Source of the DNA: Sphingomonas sp. NFR04
GTDB taxonomy: Bacteria > Pseudomonadota > Alphaproteobacteria > Sphingomonadales > Sphingomonadaceae
Assembly (NCBI RefSeq): GCF_900114095.1
Contig: NZ_FORV01000003.1
Location: 1-64,000 of the forward strand
Direction of reading: 5' to 3'
DNA length: 64,000 nt
Shown here: piece by piece, positions 46,244-53,940 of the stretch
Layout of the letters: every line of letters begins with the position of its first letter
Numbering within the stretch: the first letter of the stretch is position 1
Notes under the pieces: generated by a model
The model's database searches: none
Told to the model about the DNA's origin: nothing
The model's input: only the letters and a program-made list of their open reading frames with translations
Translations under genes and position numbers: made by a program

Positions 46244-47622
46244 GCAACAGCCGCTGGAGAATCGATCGCCATGCTGGGAAACTGGTGCGCCGTCTTGTCC
46301 CATCGCAGCGGCGCGCCGGCGAGCAGGCCGACATAGATCCACAGCGCCCGCCGCGCGGCGAGCAGCCCGATATAATTGCCGACCACCATCCGCGGTGCCG
46401 CCCAGCAACCCTCGCGCCAGCCGTGGAGCCGCGTTACCAGCGCAGTGCGCATCGTCAGCCGCCAGCCGAGCAGCGACAGGTTGAGCGCCACCAACCCCTC
46501 GAGCAGCGGGTCTCGGGCCGGTGGCAGCTTGCCGATCAGCGCATGGCAGAGCGCCGAAAGGCCCCAGCAGACCAGCGCGGCATAGGCGATGGCGAGTACC
46601 GGCATCGCGAGCGTCACCCGGCGATCGCGCATCCGCATCCAGTGATCGCCCAGGTCCCAGGCCCGACCCCAGCCGGTGCGATCCCAGCCGGCGAGCGCAA
46701 TGCCGGCCATCCATCGCGCCTTTTGCCGCACCGCCGCCGATATGGTCGCCGGGAAATAGGCGCGAACGGCCACCGGCGGACCACCCGGGCATTCGGGCAC
46801 GCGCACGAACGCGCAGCGCGTGCCCAGCGCCCGCAAGCTCAGGCCGAGCTCGTAATCCTCGGTGAGGCTCGTCGCGTCAAAGGGCATGCCGCGCGCCGCG
46901 GCGATCCGGCGCAACACGTCGCAGCGGATGGCGCATCCCACCCCGGCGAGCGGCAGACTGGCGCCCAGCATCTGCCGCACCAGCAGAGTCGCGCCATGCG
47001 ACTGGGCGAACTCGTCGAGATAATGGCCAGAAACCAGTCGCGACCCAGGCTGGCAGAGCGGCGTGACGGGCAGCTGAACGGCGCCATGCGTGCCGATCCA
47101 TCCGGTATAGACGGCGAGTTCCTGCGGGTGCACCACGTCTTCCGCGTCGTGCAGCACCACCGCCGTGAAGGCTTCGCCTTCGGCGGCTTCGTCCCGCTCC
47201 AGTGCCGCCCAGAGCGTGTTCAGACAATCGGCCTTGGTCGTCGGGCCCGGGCGTGCCCCGATCACCAGCCGCACGCGCGAATCGTCCGCTCCCAGGGAAA
47301 GCACCGCCGCGATGGTTGCGGGATCGTTGGGATAGGTGCCGACATAGATGCGGTAAGCGCCGTTTCCCCATCGGCTGCGCATCGACCGCAACATCGGCGC
47401 GATCACCGCCGACTCGTCCCAGGCGGGCACGAAGATGGCAAATCGATGTGCCCCTCCCTTGGGCGCGGCAGAAATATAATGTCGACGCTTCCCACGTCTT
47501 GCGAGACAATTGCACAGGAACAGCACATCGACGACGAAATCATCCGCCCCGCCGATTGCAAGAAATATCGCCGCGAATAAGGTCAGTTCGCGCGTAGCGG
47601 CGTCGAGTATATTCAGAGCCAT
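46240..47622 (-). CDS. NfrB-like membrane glycosyltransferase (family 2 type)
   Basis: A 460-residue inner-membrane glycosyltransferase. Hydrophobic helices near the N-terminus (LTLFAAIFLAIGGADDFVVDVLFLC) precede a GT2-type domain with FAIFVPAWDESAVIAPML, the DxD-like VVLHDAEDVVHPQEL, SLTEDYELGLSLRALG (the ED of GT2) and QKARWMAGIALAGWDRTGWG, a QxxRW-like motif. This layout matches the N-terminal half of NfrB. NfrB of Escherichia coli has an additional C-terminal MshEN c-di-GMP-binding domain; this protein ends soon after its last helices, so that domain is absent. ATG at 47622 has GGGGGG at better spacing than the ATG at 47628. Confidence 0.8.
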   Translation of the reverse strand: MALNILDAATRELTLFAAIFLAIGGADDFVVDVLFLCNCLARRGKRRHYISAAPKGGAHRFAIFVPAWDESAVIAPMLRSMRSRWGNGAYRIYVGTYPNDPATIAAVLSLGADDSRVRLVIGARPGPTTKADCLNTLWAALERDEAAEGEAFTAVVLHDAEDVVHPQELAVYTGWIGTHGAVQLPVTPLCQPGSRLVSGHYLDEFAQSHGATLLVRQMLGASLPLAGVGCAIRCDVLRRIAAARGMPFDATSLTEDYELGLSLRALGTRCAFVRVPECPGGPPVAVRAYFPATISAAVRQKARWMAGIALAGWDRTGWGRAWDLGDHWMRMRDRRVTLAMPVLAIAYAALVCWGLSALCHALIGKLPPARDPLLEGLVALNLSLLGWRLTMRTALVTRLHGWREGCWAAPRMVVGNYIGLLAARRALWIYVGLLAGAPLRWDKTAHQFPSMAIDSPAAVA

Positions 47623-47857
47623 CGGCATTCCCCCCCGGGCGATGCATCCGAATCGGACACCGGCATGTTTGCGAGGAAATGCAGCTGGAGCAACCTGAAC
47701 GTTTCAGGAACTGGCAAAAGAAGGCCGTAAATCCCTGCCTCACACGGGATTTTGCGCAAAGGATTGCACCATTTCGGTGCAAATTTTGCGGGAACCCTGG
47801 CGCTCGCGCGACGTTCTGATCGCGCAACAGATCCCTTGGATAACCCGCAACCTGGAA
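47623..47857 (+). promoter_or_regulatory. Intergenic stretch with possible plus-strand small transcript
   Basis: No gene was found. A hairpin (TTGCACC, ATTTC, GGTGCAA) occurs at about 47764-47782 and the stretch ends at a strong plus-strand terminator. Between divergent-looking minus-strand genes there is no plus-strand CDS that this terminator could serve, so a short RNA is possible. Confidence 0.3.
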
Positions 47858-47893
47858 CGGCCGCATCGACAAGATCGATGCGGCCGTTTTTTT
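47858..47893 (+). terminator. Strong intrinsic terminator on the plus strand
   Basis: CGGCCGCATCGA pairs perfectly with TCGATGCGGCCG around a 5-base loop and is followed by seven T residues. It lies directly after the minus-strand RcnB-like stop codon; on that strand the stem is preceded by A residues but followed by TTCC only, so it works best for plus-strand transcripts. Confidence 0.85.
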
Positions 47894-47894
47894 A

Positions 47895-48416
47895 TTACCA
47901 GTAGAAGCCGGGCACGACCCGGATCACGGCGCCACGTCGCGTATCGACGAGCAGAACATCGTTATAGTGGCGGACCCACTGCTGGCCGAAACCCGGACGG
48001 GGCAAGTGATAGCGCCAGGGATCGCCGATCACGTAGCGCGGGCCGTAATAGACGGTGCCGATCCGCGCGCCCGGCTGGAAGCGATAATAGCGGAACGGCG
48101 CCCGCCACTCGCCGCGCGCATAGAGGCCACGGTTGCGGTCGCGCCAGCTGCGCCAGTCATTGTCGGCCCAGCGACGATCGCGGTCGCGCAGGTCCTCGCG
48201 ATATTCGCGGTGCGCATCGCGCAGGTCGCGGCGCTCCTCGTGGATGCGGCGCGGATCGCCCGACCATTGCGCACGGCGCAGGTCGCGCTCGGCATCGCGG
48301 ACATCGCGGCGGTCGTCGCGCAACTCGGCACGCGACTGGGCCATCGCGCTTGCCGGCACCAGCAGCGCAGGGGCTGCGATCGCCGTGAGCAGGGCGATGG
48401 GAACGAGCTTCTTCAT
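47895..48416 (-). CDS. RcnB-family periplasmic protein
   Basis: A 173-residue exported protein. The start MKKLVPIALLTAIAAPALLVPASAMAQ follows GGAG and is a clear signal peptide; an upstream frame to 48479 is rejected. The mature part is very rich in Arg, Asp and Glu (ELRDDRRDVRDAERDLRRAQW), then GDPWRYHLPRPGFGQQWVRHYNDVLLVDTRRGAVIRVV. The C-terminal region, with its W(V/R)R(Y/H)NDVLLVD pattern, is the RcnB/YohN domain (PF11776). RcnB of Escherichia coli modulates nickel and cobalt efflux, but no rcnA is nearby here, and most relatives are uncharacterised. Confidence 0.82.
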   Translation of the reverse strand: MKKLVPIALLTAIAAPALLVPASAMAQSRAELRDDRRDVRDAERDLRRAQWSGDPRRIHEERRDLRDAHREYREDLRDRDRRWADNDWRSWRDRNRGLYARGEWRAPFRYYRFQPGARIGTVYYGPRYVIGDPWRYHLPRPGFGQQWVRHYNDVLLVDTRRGAVIRVVPGFYW

Positions 48417-48528
48417 ATGCTTCTCCATCCTGATCGAACCCGCCGGTCCGAAGGCCGGCTTGGCAGGATCTATGAACAAGCATCGCTGAACGTTGCGCGA
48501 ACGATCCGGTCAGCCCAATGAAAGAAAC

Positions 48529-49008
48529 TTACGGGCCGGTGTTGCCGCCGCCCGGGGCGCCGCCCGCGCCCGGCGCGCCGACCGTGCCGATATTGCCGAA
48601 CAGATCGGAGAAGAAGCTGCGGCGACGACCCAGCGTCGGCGTGGTCTTGCCATAGGGATCGATCGAGGCGGCGAGCTCCACGCCGGTCTGGTCGATCGAG
48701 GTGACGTTGCCGGCCTGGTCGAAGCGGATGCGCAGCGTCGTCTGGCTCTTCGCCTTCGGGTTGCGGAAGGCGAAGTTGCTGCTGTCGCGCGAGACGTAGA
48801 ACCACTCGCCTTCGTTGAACTGGCTGGTGAAGCTGGGATGGCCCAGCGTCTGCATCACCGAATCGCGGGTATCGATGCCCGGCTGCACCGAGGCGACCAG
48901 ATCGTGATCGACGACATAGCCCTGATGCGTCCGCACCGGCGTACAGGCGGTGGTGCCGAGCACGACCAACAACGCGGCGGTGCCGAGCGTGCGAACGGGA
49001 AGCGACAT
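48529..49008 (-). CDS. bamE: BamE, outer-membrane assembly factor lipoprotein
   Basis: A 159-residue lipoprotein. The signal MSLPVRTLGTAALLVVLGTTAC ends in a lipobox-like TTAC. The SmpA/OmlA (BamE) core is seen in GYVVDHDLVASVQPGIDTRDSVMQTLGHPSF and EGEWFYVSRDSSNFAFRNPKAKSQTTLRIRFDQAGNVTSID. The C-terminus is a Gly/Pro-rich tail. It would join the Bam complex at the inner face of the outer membrane. It is divergent from the ubiquinol-cytochrome c chaperone gene, an order common in alphaproteobacteria. The frame to 49176 was rejected for lack of a signal peptide. Confidence 0.92.
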   Translation of the reverse strand: MSLPVRTLGTAALLVVLGTTACTPVRTHQGYVVDHDLVASVQPGIDTRDSVMQTLGHPSFTSQFNEGEWFYVSRDSSNFAFRNPKAKSQTTLRIRFDQAGNVTSIDQTGVELAASIDPYGKTTPTLGRRRSFFSDLFGNIGTVGAPGAGGAPGGGNTGP

Positions 49009-49124
49009 CAGGATCTCCAGGCAAACACGAACGGCCCCCGGATTGCATCGCGGGCCGAAGGCCTCAATATGCGGCAAAATGCGGCCAAACAAGGTCGCGA
49101 CAGCGGAAGGCACGAACAACGACG

Positions 49125-49637
49125 ATGCGAATGCTCCAGCGGCTCTTCGGCAAGCCCGATCGCGGCACCGCCCCACAGCTCTATGCGGGCGTGGTCGCGC
49201 GCGGCCGTGCGCCGCATTGGTACACCGATGGCGCGGTGCCGGACACGGTCGACGGCCGGTTCGACATGATCGCGGCCGTGCTGTGCATGGTGCTGTTGCG
49301 GCTGGAGGAAGAGCCCGCCGGCATCCCCACCAGCACCGCCGTGGCGGAATGCTTCATCGACGACATGGACGGCCAGCTGCGCGAGATCGGCATTGGCGAC
49401 ATCATCGTCGGCAAGCATGTCGGACGGATGATGGGCATGCTCGGCGGCCGGCTCGGCGCCTATCGTAGCGGGCTGGCCGAGGGCGATCTCGGCCCGGCGC
49501 TGGTCCGCAACCTCTATCGCGGCGAGGCGCCTGCGCCCGCCGCCCTCACCCATGTCGAGGCGCGGCTGCGCGCCTTTCGCGATGCGCTGGCGGCACTGCC
49601 GCTGGCGCGGGTAATCGCAGGAGAGCTTCCCGAATGA
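49125..49637 (+). CDS. Ubiquinol-cytochrome c chaperone family protein
   Basis: A 170-residue soluble protein of the CBP3/ubiquinol-cytochrome c chaperone family (PF03981). The family helices are seen in LYAGVVARGRAPHWYTDGAVPDTVDGRFDMIAAVLCMVLLRLE, CFIDDMDGQLREIGIGDIIVGKHVGRMMGMLGGRLGAY split over about 75-115. Mitochondrial CBP3 helps cytochrome b maturation. The start at 49125 is weakly supported; the ATG at 49131 is an alternative. Its stop overlaps the DUF177 start by four bases (ATGA). Confidence 0.9.
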   Translation: MRMLQRLFGKPDRGTAPQLYAGVVARGRAPHWYTDGAVPDTVDGRFDMIAAVLCMVLLRLEEEPAGIPTSTAVAECFIDDMDGQLREIGIGDIIVGKHVGRMMGMLGGRLGAYRSGLAEGDLGPALVRNLYRGEAPAPAALTHVEARLRAFRDALAALPLARVIAGELPE

Positions 49638-50161
49638 CCGACGTAGAATTTCCCCGCCCCCACCGGCTCGATCAGATCGGCGCCGGCGAGAGCGATGTCC
49701 AGATCACCGCCGACGAGGGCGAGCGCGCCGCGCTCAGCCGCCGCTTCGGGCTGAAGACGATCGAGAAGCTGGAGGCCGTCTACCATCTGCGCCGCGATGC
49801 GCAGGGCGTCGTCGCCCGCGGCCACCTCTCCGCGCGGCTGACCCAGGCCTGCGTCGTCACCGGCGATCCGCTGCCCGCCAAGGTCGAGCAGGATTTCGCG
49901 ATCCGCTTCGTCCCAGAACCGACGACGACGGGCGAGGACGAAGTGGAGCTGACCGAGGACGAATGCGACACCGTCTTCTATTCGGGCGGCACGATCGACC
50001 TGGGCGAAGCCGCGGCGGAGACGATGGCGCTGGAGCTCGATCCCTATCCGCGCAGCCCCCGCGCCGCCGAGGTGCTGCGCGAGGCCGGGGTGAAGAGCGA
50101 GGAAGAGGCCGGGCCGACCAAGGCGCTCGCCGGCCTCAAGGATTTGCTCGCGAAGAAATGA
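49634..50161 (+). CDS. DUF177 (YceD-like) protein
   Basis: A 175-residue acidic protein with the DUF177 fold: RRFGLKTIEKLEAVYHLRR, LTQACVVTGDPLPAKVEQDFAIRFVP and GGTIDLGEAAAETMALELDPYPRSP. Relatives (YceD, plant DUF177A) affect 23S rRNA accumulation and usually precede rpmF; rpmF does not follow here. The Cys pattern of plant forms is reduced to a single Cys in QACVVTGD. Translationally coupled to the chaperone gene. Its 3' end overlaps the convergent membrane gene by 26 bp. Confidence 0.9.
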   Translation: MTDVEFPRPHRLDQIGAGESDVQITADEGERAALSRRFGLKTIEKLEAVYHLRRDAQGVVARGHLSARLTQACVVTGDPLPAKVEQDFAIRFVPEPTTTGEDEVELTEDECDTVFYSGGTIDLGEAAAETMALELDPYPRSPRAAEVLREAGVKSEEEAGPTKALAGLKDLLAKK

Positions 50162-50615
50162 ACCGGTGCGGGCGGGCGCATAGCAACCCGCCCGCCACCA
50201 GCAGGCCGATCGCCAGCACCACCAGCGATCCCGCGGCGAACGACTCGCCGCGGACGACGAAATGGCCGATCGGCGTGCGCCAGTCGCGCAGCCCCGCCCA
50301 ATAGGGCAGCACGAGCAGGCCGCGCAGGACGAACAGCAGCGCGAGAAGCGCCAGCCCCAAGCGATGCACGATCGTGCGCGCGGGCATCCAGCAGGCTATG
50401 GCCAGGGCGAGCAGCACGACGGTAATCCCCAGCGTCCCCACCGGCGCCGGCCAGCTTCCCGCCGCCCGTGACGCGACGATCGATGGCGGTGCGCCGAGCC
50501 ACACCATCCAGGCAGGACCAACCGCAAAGGCGAGGACATGGGCTGCGGCCCCTGCGGCCAGCCCTGCGCTCGCCAGCCGGAAAGGCAGGCGCGCGGAAGC
50601 GTCCGTACTATTCAT
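50136..50615 (-). CDS. Uncharacterised four-helix membrane protein
   Basis: A 159-residue protein with four predicted helices: LASAGLAAGAAAHVLAFAVG, VGTLGITVVLLALAIACWM, LGLALLALLFVLRGLLVLPYW and SFAAGSLVVLAIGLLVAGGLL. No motif allows a functional assignment; its DUF3995-like arrangement (WMVWLGAPPSIV and GLLVLPYW) is suggestive only. The start at 50615 (MNSTDASAR) is preferred over the ATG at 50624. It overlaps the DUF177 gene tail-to-tail. Confidence 0.75.
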   Translation of the reverse strand: MNSTDASARLPFRLASAGLAAGAAAHVLAFAVGPAWMVWLGAPPSIVASRAAGSWPAPVGTLGITVVLLALAIACWMPARTIVHRLGLALLALLFVLRGLLVLPYWAGLRDWRTPIGHFVVRGESFAAGSLVVLAIGLLVAGGLLCARPHRFISSRANP

Positions 50616-50653
50616 ATAACACACACTAGCCGCTCGCGGTGGCTTCGCAAGCT

Positions 50654-51298
50654 CTAGCGTCCGATTCCCCGCGCCAGCAGCTGCGCGACCACATCGGCGA
50701 TCGCCTCAGGGGGCGTGCCTTCGTCCCACACGCTGTAGCGCAAGCCGAGAAACACGTTCATCCCCATGATCGCCCAGGCGTGGATCTCGCCGACATCGTC
50801 GCGTACCTCGCCGCGCTCGGCGGCGGCGCGCAGGCGGGCGGCGATGCGCTCGGCGGTGCTCGCATAATGGTGGCGGAAGCTGGCGGGGTCGACGAACTCG
50901 GCCTCGTCGACGATTCGGTAGATTTCCTTGTGCTCGCGGGCGAAGCGGATGAAGGCGAGCAGCGCCGCGCGCTCGGCATCGATCTGGTCGCGCGCGCCGC
51001 GCAGCGCCGGGCCGACATGCTCGCGCACCTGGTCGCTCATGTCGCGGACCAGCGCGCGGAACACCGCGTCCTTCGAGTCGAAATAGGTGTAGAAGCTGCC
51101 CAGCGCCACACCGGCACGCCGCGTGATCCCGCTGATCGAGCCTTCGTGAAAGCCCTTCTCGCCGAACTCCGCCGCGGCGGCGTCGAGGATCGCGCGCAGC
51201 GTGCGACGGCCCCGCTCGGTACGCGGCACCTTCGCGTCGCTCGCCGGCGCATCCGCCTCGGGAATGGAAGTGGCTGGAATGCCACGCTCGCCCGCCAT
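50654..51298 (-). CDS. TetR-family transcriptional repressor
   Basis: A 214-residue regulator. The N-terminal helix-turn-helix is RGRRTLRAILDAAAAEFGEKGFHEGSISGITRRAGVALGSFYTYFDSKDAVFRAL, typical of TetR. The C-terminal ligand domain contains FAREHKEIYRIVDEAEFVDP and HAWAIMGMNVFLGLRY, the latter found in regulators of fatty-acid or CoA-ester pathways. The ATG at 51298 has GGGGAGG six bases upstream; a GTG at 51316 was rejected. It is divergent from a TBDR gene with palindromes between, so it probably represses that gene and itself. Confidence 0.9.
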   Translation of the reverse strand: MAGERGIPATSIPEADAPASDAKVPRTERGRRTLRAILDAAAAEFGEKGFHEGSISGITRRAGVALGSFYTYFDSKDAVFRALVRDMSDQVREHVGPALRGARDQIDAERAALLAFIRFAREHKEIYRIVDEAEFVDPASFRHHYASTAERIAARLRAAAERGEVRDDVGEIHAWAIMGMNVFLGLRYSVWDEGTPPEAIADVVAQLLARGIGR

Positions 51299-51325
51299 GC
51301 TCCGCCTCCCCTTCACATCCCAAGT

Positions 51326-51393
51326 TGAAACCCGGTTCAGGTTTCAGTATAGCGTCCTGCAACGGCTTACAACCCGCGTTCAAAGATGGGTTG
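51326..51393. promoter_or_regulatory. Operator candidates between tetR and TBDR 3
   Basis: A perfect 7-bp inverted repeat, TGAAACC, CGGTTCA, GGTTTCA (51326-51346), and a second one, CAACCC with GGGTTG 12 bp apart (51370-51393), lie within the 113-bp divergent space. The first is the size of a TetR dimer site and is 86 bp from the TBDR start. Confidence 0.6.
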
Positions 51394-51411
51394 CACCAGG
51401 GGAGGATTACC

Positions 51412-53745
51412 ATGTCACGGCACGATTCCGTTCGTATCGTCCTGCTCGCGAGCGCCGCACTGCTCGCCGCCACGCCCGCCTTCGCCCAGGACAGCGAAGC
51501 CGCCGGCCAGACCGCCGAGGCCCCGCAGCAACAGCAGGAGGGCGAGATCATCGTCACCGCCCGTCGCCGCGCGGAGAGTCTGATCGACGTGCCGATCGCC
51601 GTCACCGCGATCAGCGGCGCGCAGCTCAATGCCCAGGGCGCGCTCGACATCACCGACATCGCCCAGTCCGCGCCGAACGTCTCGCTCGAAGTATCGCGCG
51701 GCACCAACAACACGCTCTCGGCCTTCATCCGCGGCGTCGGCCAGCAGGATCCGGTCGCCGGGTTCGAGGCGGGCGTGGGGCTCTATCTCGACGACGTGTA
51801 CCTCAATCGCCCGCAGGCGGCGGTGCTCGACATCTATGACGTCGAGCGGATCGAGGTGCTGCGCGGGCCGCAGGGCACGCTCTATGGCCGCAACACGATC
51901 GGCGGCGCGGTGAAATATGTCACCAAGCGGATCGGTGCCGACCCGACGCTGCAGCTGCGCGGCAGCTATGGCTCGTACAATCAGGCCGATCTGGTGGTGA
52001 GCGCCAGCGCGCCGATTGGCGATACCGGCCTCAAGATCGGCGCCGCGGGCGCGCGATTGAGCCGTGGCGGCTTCGGCACCAATCGCACCACGGGGCTGGA
52101 CAATTACAACAAGGACCTGTGGGCCGCGCGCGGCACGGTGGAATATGAACCGAGCAGCAGCGCCTTCTTCCGCGTCTCGGGCGACTATACCCATGACAAG
52201 AGCAACAGCCGTGGCGGCCACCGGCTGATCCCGGGCATCGTCAGCGGCACCCCGGTGCTGGCGGATGTGTTCGATTCGCAGGGCGGCCTCGTCAACCCGC
52301 GCCAGGACGTGAAGGCCTGGGGCGTGACCGGCCTCGCCGAGCTGCGCCCGGCCGACTGGCTGACCTTCCGTTCGATTACCGCCTATCGCAAGGACGACAG
52401 CGCCACGCCGATCGACTTCGACGCGCTGCCGGCGGTGCAGGTCGACGTGCCCGCCTTCTACAACAACAAGCAGTTCAGCCAGGAAGCGCAGCTGCTGGTG
52501 AATACCGGCGGGCTCTCCGGCCTGCTCGGCGTCTATTATCTCGACGCCAAGGCGCGCACCGTGTTCGACGTGCGCCTGCCCGGCGGCGTGACCGCGCTGA
52601 CCTTCGGCGATGTGAACACCGATACCGTCGCGGTGTTCGGCGACTTCACCTATGATCTCACGCCGATGTTCAGCATCTCGGCGGGCGGGCGCTACACCTG
52701 GGACCAGCGCCAGTCGCGCGTGCTGCGCCAGACCTATCTCGGCGGCGGCTCGCCCTATTTCGGCGGCGCGGGCGTGCTGGCCGCCACCACCTCGGATTTC
52801 CGCGGCAGCGCCGACTTCAAGAAGTTCACGCCGCGCGCCTCGGTCAGCTTCAAGCCGAGCAAGGATCATACGCTCTACGCCAGCTGGTCGAAGGGCTTCA
52901 AGGGCGGCGGCTTCGATCCTCGCGGGCAGACCAGCGCCTGCCGCACGCCCAGCGGCGCCACCTGCACGCCGGCGCAGGTCTATGACTTCATGTCGTTCGA
53001 CCCCGAGACGGTCAGCAGCTACGAGCTCGGCTACAAGGCCGCGCTGTTCGATCGCCGGCTGACCTTCGCGCTCGCGGCCTTCCATGCCGATTACACCGAC
53101 GTGCAGGTGCCGGGCTCGATCGGCACGACGATCAACGGACAGCAGACCTTCATCGGCATCACCACCAATGCAGGCAAGGCGCGGATGCGCGGCGTGGAGT
53201 TCGAGGGCAATCTGATCGCCGCGCGCGATCTCGGCACCCGTGGCGGCACGCTCAACCTCAACTGGTCGGTCGGCTATCTCGATGCGCGCTATCTCCGCTT
53301 CATCGATTCGCGCGGGATCGACGTCGCCAGCCGCCGCCGCATCCAGAACACCCCCGATTGGACGGCGAGCGGCACGATCGGCTATTCGGTGCCGGTCGGC
53401 AGCGACGGCCAGGTGGCGGCGAGCTTCACTGCCTCCTACCGCAGCGCCTCGCAGCAATTCGAGCTGCGCACGCCGGTGCTCGACCAGCCGGGCTTCACGC
53501 TGTTCGACGCCAATGTGAACTGGGACATCAACAAGATGTTCTCGATCGGCGTCCACGGCCGCAACCTGTTCGACAAGCGCTACATCGTCTCCGGCTACAA
53601 TTTCCTCGCGCAGAACCCGGACACCGGCGATTTCCTGCGCACGCCGGCAGGCGCCTATGTGCCGACGCTGGGTACCGAGGGCGTGCTGACCGGCTATTAC
53701 GGCAACCCGCGCCAGGTGTTCGTGACCGGGACGGTGAAGTTCTAG
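51412..53745 (+). CDS. TonB-dependent receptor under TetR control (TBDR 3)
   Basis: A 777-residue outer-membrane receptor. The start MSRHDSVRIVLLASAALLAATPAFAQ follows GGGGAGG and gives a signal peptide; the frame from 51325 is not supported. The TonB box region is EGEIIVTARRRAESLIDVPIAVTAISGAQL, then plug motifs LSAFIRGVGQQDPVAGFEAGVGLYLDDVYLNRPQ and IEVLRGPQGTLYGRNTIGGAVKYVTKR. It ends VTGTVKF with terminal Phe. The size and RRxES...DVPIAVTAI signature are of the smaller class for hydrophobic or siderophore-like solutes. With the TetR and the MFS gene it suggests uptake of a small hydrophobic compound. Confidence 0.93.
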   Translation: MSRHDSVRIVLLASAALLAATPAFAQDSEAAGQTAEAPQQQQEGEIIVTARRRAESLIDVPIAVTAISGAQLNAQGALDITDIAQSAPNVSLEVSRGTNNTLSAFIRGVGQQDPVAGFEAGVGLYLDDVYLNRPQAAVLDIYDVERIEVLRGPQGTLYGRNTIGGAVKYVTKRIGADPTLQLRGSYGSYNQADLVVSASAPIGDTGLKIGAAGARLSRGGFGTNRTTGLDNYNKDLWAARGTVEYEPSSSAFFRVSGDYTHDKSNSRGGHRLIPGIVSGTPVLADVFDSQGGLVNPRQDVKAWGVTGLAELRPADWLTFRSITAYRKDDSATPIDFDALPAVQVDVPAFYNNKQFSQEAQLLVNTGGLSGLLGVYYLDAKARTVFDVRLPGGVTALTFGDVNTDTVAVFGDFTYDLTPMFSISAGGRYTWDQRQSRVLRQTYLGGGSPYFGGAGVLAATTSDFRGSADFKKFTPRASVSFKPSKDHTLYASWSKGFKGGGFDPRGQTSACRTPSGATCTPAQVYDFMSFDPETVSSYELGYKAALFDRRLTFALAAFHADYTDVQVPGSIGTTINGQQTFIGITTNAGKARMRGVEFEGNLIAARDLGTRGGTLNLNWSVGYLDARYLRFIDSRGIDVASRRRIQNTPDWTASGTIGYSVPVGSDGQVAASFTASYRSASQQFELRTPVLDQPGFTLFDANVNWDINKMFSIGVHGRNLFDKRYIVSGYNFLAQNPDTGDFLRTPAGAYVPTLGTEGVLTGYYGNPRQVFVTGTVKF

Positions 53746-53769
53746 GGGACGACGCCAGCCACGGGATCC

Positions 53770-53869
53770 TCGTCATTCCCGCGAAGGCGGGAATCCATTG
53801 GCCTGTGCGCTGAGGGAAGGAACCGCGGCACCTGCGCGAATGGATCCCCGCCTTCGCGGGGATGACGAG
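53770..53869. repeat. Dispersed palindromic repeat, copy 3
   Basis: This copy has the best-preserved arms: CGTCATTCCCGCGAAGGCGG on the left and ATCCCCGCCTTCGCGGGGAT on the right, folding over about 100 bp. It lies 25 bp after the TBDR 3 stop and before the MFS gene, so it may separate the two transcripts or act as an mRNA stabiliser. Confidence 0.9.
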
Positions 53870-53940
53870 GATCTCCAGACTTCCCTCGGAACAACGAGGG
53901 CCGCTAGGCAGCGTTCACCATCTCTGGCCGAGGACCCACC

